Position numbers and translations under genes: made by a program
NCBI RefSeq assembly: GCF_023101765.2
Contig: NC_064218.1
Location: 4,650,001-4,714,000, forward strand
Direction of reading: 5' to 3'
DNA from: Spodoptera frugiperda
Taxonomy: Eukaryota; Arthropoda; Insecta; Lepidoptera; Noctuidae
Length of the DNA stretch: 64,000 nucleotides
Notes under the pieces: generated by a model
Database searches by the model: none
What the model was told of the DNA's origin: nothing
The model's input: the letters and a program-made list of their open reading frames with translations, nothing else
Part shown: in pieces, positions 1 through 12,100 of the stretch
Position numbering within the stretch: position 1 is the stretch's first letter
How the letters are laid out: every line of letters starts with the position of its first letter

Positions 1-223
1 TCTATTGAAACTACTTTGTGATTATTTGATTACACACAATTATAATGAAACATCAGAAATGTTATACGGGGTGATCCATAAAACATTGAGCAATTTATGC
101 GATTGGTTAAATAGACACCTATATCTTATTGCCGCCTATCCAATGGGATAAAGGCGAGCATATTGTATACATATATTAATAATCTTATTAATTCTAAAGT
201 TGATTTTGCCGTGTGGCGACGTC

Positions 224-380
224 AGAGAAGAAAGAATACATTTGACACCATCGCGACAGTCGACTAAAGGTACGCATCCACGCGTGCGATGCGTAAGAGA
301 AGAAAGAATACATTTGACACCATCGCGACAGTCGACAAGTTTTGGAATTTGCTCCGTACGCATCGACGCGTGCGATGCGT
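224..380. repeat. Imperfect 72 bp tandem duplication
   Basis: A block beginning 'agagaagaaagaatacattt' at 224 recurs at 296. Both copies continue through 'gacaccatcgcgacagtcga'. The second half of each copy holds 'acgcgtgcgatgcgt' (about 280-294 and 366-380). Copy two carries about 20 extra bases between the two parts. Confidence 0.85.
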
Positions 381-454
381 CAAACATGTCGTCGCAGTTG
401 GTTGAAGTGTACGAGCCTGTGGACGCTTTCCTTAAAGGACTACTTAGAGACTGG

Positions 455-597
455 GCAGCAGCGTTCTCCGATAAACCTGATCGTTTTATAGCCATTTTAA
501 ATAACCTACCTATCTGTAGATTTAGAGAGCAGCAGCGTTCTCCGATAAACCTGATCGTTTTATAGCCATTTTAAATAACCTACCTATCTGTAGATTT
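455..597. repeat. 74 bp tandem duplication
   Basis: The block starting 'gcagcagcgttctccgataa' at 455 is repeated from 529 with a period of 74 bp and almost no change through 'tatctgtagattt'. The near identity implies a recent duplication. It lies directly after the 72 bp duplication at 224-380. Confidence 0.9.
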
Positions 598-708
598 GTT
601 TACTAGAAGTATTTCTACAAAATGTCTCAAACAAATGCTCATGATTGATTTGTATGAAGCTTAAATAAAAATTCTCTAGTAACCAAATCTACAGATAAAT
701 GGGTTATT
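574..708. mobile_element. Short inverted-repeat (MITE-like) element
   Basis: The left arm 585-606 ('tatctgtagattt' then a TTACTAG-type end) matches the reverse complement of 676-697 with one mismatch. Weaker pairing continues outward ('aataacc' against 'ggttatt') to about 574 and 708. It is a roughly 135 bp hairpin without coding content. Target-site duplication is not clear. Confidence 0.6.
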
Positions 709-799
709 GAAATTTGCCGTTAAGACTGTGTACAAAACCCCTATTTGTAGAGGAGGCTCAAAGTCCAGCAGAGGACTCTTACAGGCTATTTATGATGAT

Positions 800-805
800 T
801 TTATT
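800..805 (-). terminator. MDN1: Poly(A) signal of MDN1
   Basis: The plus strand reads tttatt, which is AATAAA on the minus strand. It lies about 25 bases after the midasin stop codon at 830-832. A very short 3' UTR would follow. It is the closest canonical signal in the right orientation. Confidence 0.6.
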
Positions 806-829
806 GTTTTGATGATTATATCTAACTGT

Positions 830-3168
830 TTAATTAGCGGTATTAGCGGCCAGTTCAAACCACTGCCGCAGCGCGTCGCCCAGTACTGTTGGTAAGGCTG
901 ACATGTCGCGTAGTATCAAATAGAATGGGAACGGGAATGTGTCCAAGTACGAGACGAAGCCGGTGAGAGCGTTCGTTGTTGGGTCCAGTAGTGGCCGCCT
1001 GATGTCCATTATTGAGTCCTGGAAGAGAATGGAATGGTTAGTACAATGTTTATGAAATAAGATAGGTGTTTTGAGGACTTAGTATGAGTTTGTTTTACGA
1101 TTTGACGAAACGAGACTGCGTGAATGAAGCAACCAATCAGTATCGAACGCGGTCTCGTTTCGACCGCGTTTAACCTAAAACCAACTCGTACTAAGTCCCC
1201 TGTTTATTGTACTAAGTTCTAGAGTTTGTCTATCCACATTTTGAAGCTTAACATATTCCATATTTAATTTGTCGCGTTACGAGATAATGTGACGTCATTT
1301 CTCACGTCGCGTCGTGAACAAGAACAAAATTGAATTTCTACTAAAGTTATCATAACAAAAAATAATTATTTCTATATTACCTTATTATCAGGATTATCAA
1401 TGATGACATAAACCAAGAATATTCCCTGCTGCCTGGCCCGGCGCACCGCCTGCAGCACCCTGGTCTCTCCCTCAGAGAATATGCCCCTACCATCACTGAC
1501 GATCACCAACAACTTGGCATTAACAGCATCACTCTTCATCGTCTGCTCTTCAAACAAGACGGTGCAGAAATCAAGCAGTTGTGCGATCTTAGTCTTAGTT
1601 TGTTCAAAGCGCAGTTGTTCTAGAATCTTCGAGCCGGAATGTTCGGAAAATTGCTCCGTAAATGGATGGAGTAAGTTCGGTTTTTCACCGAAACTCAGGA
1701 CGGCTAAGTCACCGGATTCGAGGAGGTTCAACGCCTGGAAAAAGAAAATAGGAATATTTTAGAAAAACCCACACACATTGCCAAATCTTTCCTGAATAAT
1801 CAATGGGTTTACATAGAAAAAATCACACAAAGATGTGATTCACCTTGCAGGTACATATTTAAAACTACAAATGCAACTTTTTTCTCTATATTAATAAAAA
1901 CTAAAGTTCTGAATAATCGATTACAATCTAGCCTAAACAGACTAATAAGCAGTTTAATTCTAATCTAGTTTTATAATTTTATTGTAACTGTAGTAGTCAG
2001 TAGCAGCGCGACAATCGCCGCGTCGTGTGTCGCGGAATGCTGCTCATGAATATGAGCCTCGAGCATGGCTTGAAACTAGTCGAGTTCCTCGTCAAACAGT
2101 TACGTAAGTAAGCCGTTAACATGATAATTAATTTAGTTTTAAAATGTAAAAAATGTCAAATGCAACTGATTTCCAAAAACAATTCCCTCACCTGTGAGAC
2201 GAGTGCAAGACTTTCAAAAGCGAGTTCCTTGCTCCTATTATCGGACATGGAACTGGAATCGTCGACGGCGATGGCGATCTTATATTCTCGTTTAGCTGGT
2301 TTAGTGCGACGGAGCCAGATGCGGTCCTTCCTGAAGTGGGACGCTATGTACGGGATCACACGACGCATGTTGATTGAGCGACCCGTTCTGAAGTCACCTG
2401 GTGAAGGAATTTAAGATTAATTGAGTGTGGTTTTGTGATGTGAATGATATTTTATAAATCATCGTCAGCCACAAGAGGTCGACTGCTGAACTTGAGATAA
2501 GTGAGGGAGAGCCATGCGTCGGCACGAATGGGCCGGCTCGACCGGAGTTATAACTCAGCCTCATGGAAACCCACGTGAAACAACTTGTAACGCTTCTGGT
2601 ATTTCGGGTGCCCATAGGTGGCGGCGATTGCTTACATCAGGTGATCCGTCGGCTCGTATACCGGCTTATAAAAAAACATGGGGTTCCCGCAAGGATATTG
2701 GGATGAATAGGTTGAAAGCGATTTCCATCCAGCAGTTTCCTTCGACCTATATACACTTTGTCGTTCCACCACCTTACGTATTGTTAAAAATTAATTAATT
2801 TAAGTTTTTATATGTATTAAGGTTACTTTTGTAGCACCAACCAAAAAGTTCATATTATATGGATACTTTCATCCTTCAACTAGGCTTAGTGTAGTGTTTA
2901 TTAGGCTTTTATGTTACTTCGAGTTTCATCATAGTATCAGTATTATAAGTTATAAAACATACCAGCTTTCCTCGACCTGCCAGTAGGCTCGAGCACAAGC
3001 CTCAGTCTCTCACACAGCGCCCGTGCGGCGGCCGCAGAGTCTCTCCACAGAGAGCGCCACACGGGGACCGTCCCGTGAGCCCGCGCGGGACCGCTGGCCA
3101 GCCACTGACGGATACTCATATACTCGTCTACTGACAAATCGTCCGCGTAGCTCTGGTTTTCGTTCACC
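830..3168 (-). CDS. MDN1: MDN1 exons 38-41: MIDAS (VWA-like) domain and C-terminus
   Basis: Exons are 2963-3168, 2192-2397, 1381-1734 and 830-1018. The block begins near CERLRLVLEPT, then DFRTGRSINMRRVIPYIA and FRKDRIWLRRTKPAKR. The metal-ion motif DDSSSM lies at about 2246-2263, followed by LSFGEKPNLLHPF and LLVIVSDGRGIFSEG. These are the DxSxS and SDG signatures that hold Mg and grip the UBL domains of Ytm1/WDR12 and Rsa4/NLE1 (family knowledge). The protein ends PFPFYLILRDMSALP, ALRQWFELAANTAN, then TAA. Confidence 0.95.
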
Positions 3169-6100
3169 CTGTGGGAGAATGTACCATGATGAATAAGGTG
3201 AAGAAATGAGTCGTTTGGAATAGTGTATTGTTTGTTGTGTTGATTAATTTTATAATTAAAGCCACACATAAGAATCATAGATGTTACTATATAGTAGCTA
3301 TACACAGGTTGTCTACATCTGTGTTCAATTAATTTTATAATTAAAAATCTAGTACAATTTTTTCCTTTAACCATTACGATAAGTAAACGATTAAAAAATT
3401 TACTCACATCATTAAAAGATTTTGAACCTTATTTCTATATCAAGAAATCGCATATTTGGATGTCACTATTTATAACAAATCAATGGCTACCACATGTTCA
3501 ACCCTTACCTAGTATGATAAGTAGTATCAATCCCCCTGGGCACGTGTGCAGTAACAACGACCTCTCCCTCCACCTCCACTCCGGTCTCCCCCGTAGGCTC
3601 CTCCCCTCCCTCATTCTTACTCCCACTCTTATCATCTTCCTTCTCTTTATTTCCTTCTTTCATCTTCTCTGGCTTCAATTCTTCTGCTTTCTCCACCTGA
3701 AGATTATTTTGTTAGTTACACTTCTTCATATAGATGGTGTTTAATGGATGGTTAAAGATTAGTGGTAAACAAACTAATGTTCTTTAAATTATGATAAAGG
3801 TTAATATTGTAAGAAATAAGTGATTGATTCGATGAAATGACGCTGCTATGATCTGTACCCTTAATTCGAGTTTGCTTTACGTTGAACGAAAGCGAAACGC
3901 TCTGATTGGCTAGTTCGAATGAACCAACCAATCAGAGCGCCGAACGAGTTCTCGTTTCGATCTCGTTAAACGTAAAACAAACTCGTACTAAGCCCTCTGT
4001 TAGAAAACAAGCACAATGACGACGTGGATGATCTGTACCCTTAATTCGAGTTTGCTTTACGTTGAACGAAAATGAAACGAGAGTGCGTTAGTTCATTCGC
4101 ACCGGCCAATCACAGGGTCGAAAGCGCTCTCGTTTCAATATAGTTAAACGTAAAACAAACTTATACGAAGCCCTCTGTTAGAAAACAAGCATGATAACGA
4201 CATGACGAATGAACGATTAGTGACGCAATAGTACAAGAGTATAGGAGTTTGAGAAACTAGATAGAAGTTCGCAAATGCAATATGGACAGGATGCTACCAG
4301 TTTAATGTTATTAATACTATCCGTGTATTTGAAACGGGAACAGTATCCTTAGTATTAGTTTGCTTTACGTTTAAAGTAATCGAAACGAGAGCGCGATCGG
4401 TGCTCTGATTGGCCGGCTCGAATAAACCAACCAATCAGAGCGCCGATTACTTTACCCTTTATAAGGCAAAGGGAATATTTTACCACTATGTTTACTTCAA
4501 CGAAAAGTTCAGTGAATGTTACAAAAAGTAAATATTACAAACATTCGCTTTGCCTTATAAAGGGTTAAACGTAAACCAAACTCGTACTAAGGGTACAATA
4601 TACAAATCACAGTACCCAATTTAATAAAACATAACTTTTCCAAATCATTTCACAACAAGTACACAAATGACGCCAAAAGCTTTATTACAGACTAGATTTA
4701 AAAACTACATTCCTATTTTACTCCCTTAACTCTTATGATCCTCAAAAATCCCATCACCAGCAACAGAACCACCACCATATAACCCTGGAACTATAGAATA
4801 AATAACCTGTAGTTCCTCTTCATCAATATCCATAGGAACTTCCTCGTCTTCCTTCAAAGGTTCAGCGTTTTCTTCCTCGTCTACTAACATTGGCTGCTCG
4901 TCCGCTTGTTCTTTTGTCGCAGCGTCTATCGCCTGCACAAGTTTAGCCGTGTTATAAATATGGTCTGATTTTGGGAGGAGTAAACCTGAAAATCTGATTT
5001 CTACTTTAGTGAAAGGCCGATCAATGTACAAGCCGTTTACATTAATTTTATTATATTTGTTTGCAATTTTAATTGAGTGTTATTGCCAAATCGGCCTAAT
5101 TAAATATGTAAATTTTACAAGCGTATGTTGGACAATGCATAACGTTTACTTTATTGACAAACTTTCTGTAATTAATCTTCCCAAAGACATTTTATTTTAC
5201 TGACAATCCTCTTGTGTGAGCTATTACAGTCTCGCACAATTAAATTAACAATTATATGTATTATAAAATCATGGGTAGTTTTATGTAGACATCAATTTTA
5301 GAGACGCGCATCAATCTTTTTGGAAATATTTCGCCATATAAACAGCGATTATCTACTGAAAACAATACGTGTATAACCTACGGTAAAATTAAAGCCCTTA
5401 TTACCCGACTGCTATAAAAATAGAGTCAACAAAATCGGTCTAGTATAAGACATTGACCGGCCTTTCCACAAAATCTACAACACCACAACTCAACAGACAC
5501 TCATACCTTGTAATCCTGAGCAATCTGTGTAACAAGCCTACTGTTCGAGCACATTACCTGCAAGTCATCCTTGTTGGCTTGCTTCACGTGTTGGTACGCG
5601 TCTGCCTGTTTCTCCGCATCCTCGTCGTTGGCGCCACCGTCGTCAGCGTCTTCGCGTTCCACGTTCAGGGTCTTGGCTTGTTTGTGTTTCTTTTCGTTGA
5701 CATCACCTGAAGTGGTTGTGATGGTCGTTAATTAATGTTATTTAAGACGCAATAAAATTGTTTTAGTACTGGTGAGTAAGTGCAGGACTAACTTTGGATT
5801 GTTTGAGGAGAGTAAGGGCTCAAACTGTTGTGCATGGAAGTTAACTCATGCATGAAGGTAGCGCTTTGGGTGAGGCGATCAGTATCAGTAATCTTACTGA
5901 CTAAAAACCACCCCGTGCCTACTCCTGCTTTTCGAGTCGGGAGCTCTGGTAAACCCGCAAGGCAGTCGGCAGCTCCGGATCAAGCATCAGCCTTATTGGA
6001 CCCATCTGTGGTGGTCTGACGGCTTTTTGACCCTTGCTCGCCGTCCGCAGACCCACAAAACTGCATAGCTAGAATTAGTGACGACTTACCAAGCGTCCGT

Positions 6101-9100
6101 TCCTGATCAGTCTGACCAGGTTTGTTCTCGTGTTTCTTGCGTTGTTCCTCGGCGCGGTCGGTGCGACTCGCTGCTTGCTTCTCACCGCGGTGGCCCTTGT
6201 CACTCTTGTCTAACTCCGAACGACCGGTCGATTGTTTCTCTTCGGTATTTTGATCTTGTACTTGTTCCTGTGAAATGGGATCATTATTAGAATTGGCGTT
6301 CTTGAATTAGATTAGTTAAATGTATAGAGTAGTAATCTAATTTATTGCACTTGAATTTATAAGCGCATCTGCGGAACTGGGCACTGAGTTTCATTCTAGG
6401 GCAAAAAATTATGAAGATTTTAGAAATTCTCAGTTTGCTATTGCGCAAAGCGTCCAAAATGCCTCAGTGAGGAGTAATTACTAAAGACTTTGACTGCGAA
6501 CAAAAATCTGTTGAAGGAAAATCCTCCGCTAGTGCCGGTCACTTTTGTCCTCCATGGCTTTTAATGTGTTAATAACTACAAGACTAATAACTTACAGAGA
6601 ACCCTTCATAAATACAAACACTACTCACATAGGGACTAGATTCATCCTCCTTATTCTGTTCAGCATTAGTTTCCACATTATCATCCGTTCCTTTCTCCAT
6701 TTGTGCGTTCTCAGCCTTATCTTCTGCAGTCGGGTCATTATTCGACGGATTAGCTTGAGGATTAGCTTCTTGATTCTTCTGTTCTACTTCGTCTTCTTCA
6801 TCAATCTTCTCAGGATTCTTTGGCAAATCCTTTTCTTCATTTTCTGGTACTTCTGGTGTCTCCGTTTCTTCTGGTGCAGCTGCTTCTTGGTCTACTTCTT
6901 GACCGCCTTCTTTATCATCTTCGTTCTCTTGTGGTGTATCTTCTGGAGCGGGTTTTTCACTGTCATCTTCTTCTTTGTCTTTTTCCTGGTTGATAATTGT
7001 TTTGTTAGCGATTATTTTAATGTTGAGTGTAAAGTTTGTGGGAATTACCTTTCTGCTACTTTATAATTGTATACAGTTAGCTGAAACTTAATTCTCAACT
7101 TCCAATATAACATTATCGCCTATCACATCATCAACAGCACCTACCTTATCATCATTTCCTTCATCGTCCGCACCCTGGTCTCCTCCGTCCTCCTCATCAT
7201 CAGACACGTTCAGTCCGTTGTTAGTGTCCTTGCCATCTTCACCTTTATCATCCTCTTTTTCAGGCTCCTCAGGTATATTGTCCTTCATCACATCAATGTC
7301 GAATGGATTCTCTGTTTCTGTTTCTCCCTCCTGTTCCTATGGTTAAGAATTTATCATGAATTATAGTATAAAAGTTTTTAGAATAAACAGTGACATTTCT
7401 AATAATATAAAAATGAATTGCTTTACGTTAGTCTCGCTAGAACTTGAAAACGGCTGGACCGATTTGGCTAATTTTGGTCTTGAATTATTTGTGGAAATCC
7501 AGGAAGGTTTAAAAGGTGAGAAAAAAATATTGAGGCGGTACAAAGTTTGCCAGATCAGCTAGATTCTAATAATTGTCTTAACTGCAATGTTATAGGTTTT
7601 GAGGCACGGCACTAGGAAATAGATAGGCCAGACAAAACCTTTAACAGAGCTAATGACAATAGGGTTAAATTCAAATGAAATATTGACTTTGTCTAGTTTA
7701 ATATAAAATAGAAAACGATTAACCTTCAAAATATGACTTAACATCTTGAAGCAATGAAAACAAAACCAGGACTTACATCATCTCCTAAATCATCACCGTC
7801 GACGTCCATGTTTTCAGGGAGCTCAAAGTCTTCCGGCTCTGGGAGGGGCTGCTGGTTACCGTGGTAGGGATCCGTCTAGAGAAATAGATATAAAATTAAA
7901 CAACCTGTAGGAAGGATCGGGTTGTGGATCTTTTCGTCGTCGTCGTTCTCCGTTAGAAACAAGTTCGTGCAAGCCCAGGACCATGTTTAAACCGGACAGC
8001 GGCGGCACGGAACAAAGGATCGCCGCCGCTTACCTTTGATTTTCGTGTTTAAACATGCTTTTTAACAGGAACGATCAGGTTTAATACATGTCGCGGGCGG
8101 CTCGCTGCTTCGCATTGCTGTCTTGCACAAATTGAATGGAGACAAGAAAAGTTTTTATAATACTAATTGTCAAATGCTCTCACACCCCTCAATTTTAAGA
8201 CGCTCTCAAGACTAGTTCTGTCACTACCAATTCTTTATAAAACGACAGAGATAGCACGATATTTAAGTACAATTTTAAATTGAGTAACGTTTCATTATTC
8301 AAACGTAAGAGCCTGATTTACTACCGTAGATAAAGTTGGTGTTAAATGAATCCATTCATATTTTGACACAATTCATATGACATTAATTAGACTATCAGAA
8401 GCTTAACTAGAATTTATGAATCAGGCCTTAATTTTGGTTGTTTACCAATTTTTACTCAAAAAATTTTAATCTTCAAAGGACTTGAAATACGCCTCAAAGT
8501 ACAAAACACTACACACAACATTAATTTCAATTCCATTACATCTTCCTCTCCTACATCCAAAAGACTTACCTGATCATCATCCAACTCTGGTTCTTCCATT
8601 TCATTGATATCTTTCTTCTTTTTCTTATCTTTGCCATCGGCTCCATCATCAGCACCCTGTTCCTGGTCATCTTTAGCTGACATCTCTTTCTCTCCCGTAC
8701 TTTCTCCTTTACCCTTTTCCTCCTTATCTTTCTGTTTCCCTTGTTCTTCTTCATTTAATTCTTCTTCGTCTTCCGAACCCCAGATTTGTTGGTCAAGTCT
8801 GTTAAGAGTAAAGTTAAATTTTATTGTCAAATGCTGATTTAGGTCTTTTTGTAGTTTAGAATTCTTTAGTTAAATGATTTATGTCCAAATACTGAAACGC
8901 CACTCAATTTCGAGACGCTTTCAAGCATAGATCTATCACTACAAAATTCTTGTTGAAAGACAGATATAGCACGATATTTAAGGACAATTTAAAATTAAGT
9001 ATGTATATTAACGTTTTAGTATTTAGGCGTTAAATCCAAAGGCATGTCTAATCAGGCAGCCAGCCAGCAACATTACATCCATTTATCCAATCATTATTGG

Positions 9101-12100
9101 TATTGTCATATATACCCGATTTGCTACACAATCAGTTGCAACAAACCCTTGCTCGTTTCGAACCACTTTAAGTAAAATCACAACAACTTAAGCTAGTCTT
9201 GAAATATCAACTTACTTGTCAGCAGCGTTATCAATATCACCCATTTGTTTGTCAGCATCATCTTCATCGTCCTCTTGGTCTGACTGTTCACCATCTACAA
9301 TTTCATAATGACATTAGACACATCATTATTCTAATATAGAAGCATAAATAGTAGTTTCTTACAGTCGCATCCAAATAATAAAACCTACCTTTTTTATCAA
9401 CATCTTGTAAATGAGAATCAAAGTCATCAGTCATATTAACTCCCTTTTCTTCTTCTTTACAATCTCTGTTCTCTTCTTTTTTCTCTTCTCCCGGTTGACG
9501 AGCATCATCTAACTGGTCCTGTGGAACAAAATTAACTTCATATGTAACTAAGATATGCGTAATTGAATTCGGGAATCGAATCATATCACTCAGTAAAGTA
9601 GATAAAATATCTAAAAGGATAACTGTCATTGAACGCTTAACTTACCTGATTCTCAATTCTTTCGGACACATCTTTCTGTCCCTCTCCTTCCCCAAGTCCC
9701 ATGCCACCTGAAAACTTGCCAGAACCTCCTTCGCCCTCAGCATCATCCATGTCCAGGTCTGAAGGCTTGCAGAAACTGTAGACAACATTATACATTGAGA
9801 TTTGTTGGTATTCATTTCTATTTTGTTCACTTATTATTTCTCCATCTATGTTCATAATGTTTTATCTATAATGAACATATACAACTTACCCTTTCGAAGC
9901 CAAATCCGAGAAGATCTTCAACAACACAGACAGCATCTTGCACGATACTCTGTGCACAGACACTTTCTGCGTCACAAAGTATTGGACAAACAACACAGTT
10001 TGCTCCAATATTGGCACCACTCTCATCACCGCCATCCTGACTTCTTCATCAACGTTATTAATGGCCAGATGTTCCACATAGTTTGAATACAATAACTGAG
10101 TCTTAGTAATAAGAGACTCCAATTGCAGCATTCTGGTATCGTTACTAAGTTTGTCTTGCAAATGTTCCTTCAAATGTTTGTCTTCAACTATGTCTTTAGA
10201 CTCTTCTTTATCGCTCTTTATAATTTCGTCTATAGCGTTTATTACTTCAGCGTTTTCTGTGGTGTCTGGTGGTAAATGCTTCTTGTACACAGATTGAACG
10301 ATTAGCAGCATCGTTGCTACCAAATCTTCTGTTTGAGTTACAAGTTGGTTGCTTGTAACTCTTGTCGGTTTTGGTGTAACGCGTTTGTCCAATTTGACCA
10401 ATTCGCGAACTGTTTGCTTCAGATAACTTACTAGTTTGTTTATACTCTTTAGTAGAGGGTGACTTGGTGTATGTTCGAAAGAAGAGAGTTTAAATTTGAA
10501 CTGATAGTCTTGCAACAAACTATCAATATCGTTGATCATATTTTCTATATTGACTTTACAGTCATTTGCGATGGTAGCATGAGTTTGTGACGCTAAAGGA
10601 TTCTCTTTACCTTGCCCATTTTCTTTGGGCATATCATTCGATATTTTATGTAGCGTGTTCTTCTGTTTATTAACGTTTGTTATTAGGGCTTTAATTCTCT
10701 TGTTTAGATCGCGCCATTCGTCCGTGTTTTTGTAACAGCGAACTATTTTTGAGTCAGAAAGGACGTTGTCAAAATCTGGTTCGGTTTCTGAATCTATGCC
10801 TTTTTCGGGACAAGATTTGAGTACGGCGTTGAATTGTTCTAGGACAATGCCAGTGTTGGCGTAGCATTCTACGAGTAGTTCTATCTTGGATCTTAGTGAA
10901 GATACGTTGGTTTCCGTATCGTCAAAGTCTAGAGCATCAATTAGGTTTGTGGAAAGGTTGCGAAGGTCACAGAGGTAACGAGAATATTTCGATATGGATT
11001 TCTTTTGTGTGTTCGTTATTTTCTGGAAAAAAATTAAGTCGGTTTTAAAATAAAATAAGTTGTTGACAAAAGATGCATTCGTTTTTAAATAAATTTTAAT
11101 GAAGCATACTTAAACTTTTATTTGTCCTATCACTGAAGCGGTCAAAATCTAAAAGATCGCTAATAGTAAATACTCTATTGAAATCTTTACATATACTGAA
11201 CAATTTATGTAATTACAATGCTTTTTTATTATCTTGGGCTTTATGGAACAATTTAAAGATTTCCATCAATAAGTATGAGTAATCCCTTACCAACAACTGC
11301 GCGGCAAATCCTTTCACTCTTTCAATGTTCTGCATGCCCAAGTCCTGGTGTGGAGACTGCAGTGCCTGAGTGAGGGTCCTGTGGCGAGCGATGTTCTTCT
11401 GGAAGTACTTCTCGCAACCAGACCAGAGCAGAGACAAAGTGGTGTCGCATCGTCTGCAAAAATGTATAATTTTAAGATCGTTTGTACTTTGTGGAACCAG
11501 ATGGAGCTAGTGTAAACCTCTCCTCTTTTTATCCAATAGGGAATTAGCTAGTGAAACACTATTGGTTATTACAATTTTCGATATTTACAGTGATTGGGCA
11601 AAAATATCTCTTCTTATATCTGGTGAACAAAAACAAAAACTGTAACCGATATTGCAGGCCTTTTTTTGAGGGGGGAAAATCATCCAATGACTTCTCTCGC
11701 CTTGGGCGACTCCAGAGGGGTGTCAGACTCCTACTGACTAAAAACCACCCCGTTCCTACTCCTGCTTTTCGAACCGAAGCCCCGGTAAATCCGCTAGGTA
11801 CTGGTATACGTATATTCCATAACACAGGATAAAATACTAGCTCTTATACCCTAGTAATAACAGAAACCAGAAAAAAAACACTCACCGGCTCTTCAAATGC
11901 CCAACAGCAGGTTCCAAATCGACGGGCGGTATAGTGAAATCATATAGCTCTTTACCCGACGCAATGATCACTAACCCGGTACGGTAGTTAAGACCGAGTT
12001 TAGTCAAGTATTTGAATAGATCAGCTAAAGCTTTACGCTTTTGTTGTATGAAGTTTTTAGCTTGCGATGTCTGTTTTTCTTTTGGTAGGGATGTGTCCAC

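Larger units (their letters stand above)
1..829. other. Repeat-rich flank downstream of MDN1
   Basis: No gene is supported here. The stretch is beyond the midasin stop codon and contains two tandem duplications and an inverted repeat, described separately. The open frames present (for example around 136-565 on both strands) are made of the duplicated repeat itself, have no recognisable domain, and are judged not to be genes. Confidence 0.6.

Noticed and set aside
200..565. 121-codon ORF with a repeated peptide
   Set aside because: The peptide repeat is simply the translation of the 72 bp tandem duplication. There is no start context, splice support or domain.
3460..3744. Plus ORF opposite midasin exon 37
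   Set aside because: Antisense shadow of the acidic exon (Leu/Phe-rich because Glu/Lys codons invert to these).
4933..5031. 5' extension of midasin exon 36
   Set aside because: The frame is open upstream of 4932, but the available acceptors (after TTTTCAG or AATCAG) do not fit the phase of exon 35. Only GTGCAG|GCG does.
6545..7066. 173-codon plus ORF that looks like a membrane protein
   Set aside because: It is the antisense of acidic exon 33 (6629-6985). Hydrophobic appearance is the inverse of GAA/GAT codons.
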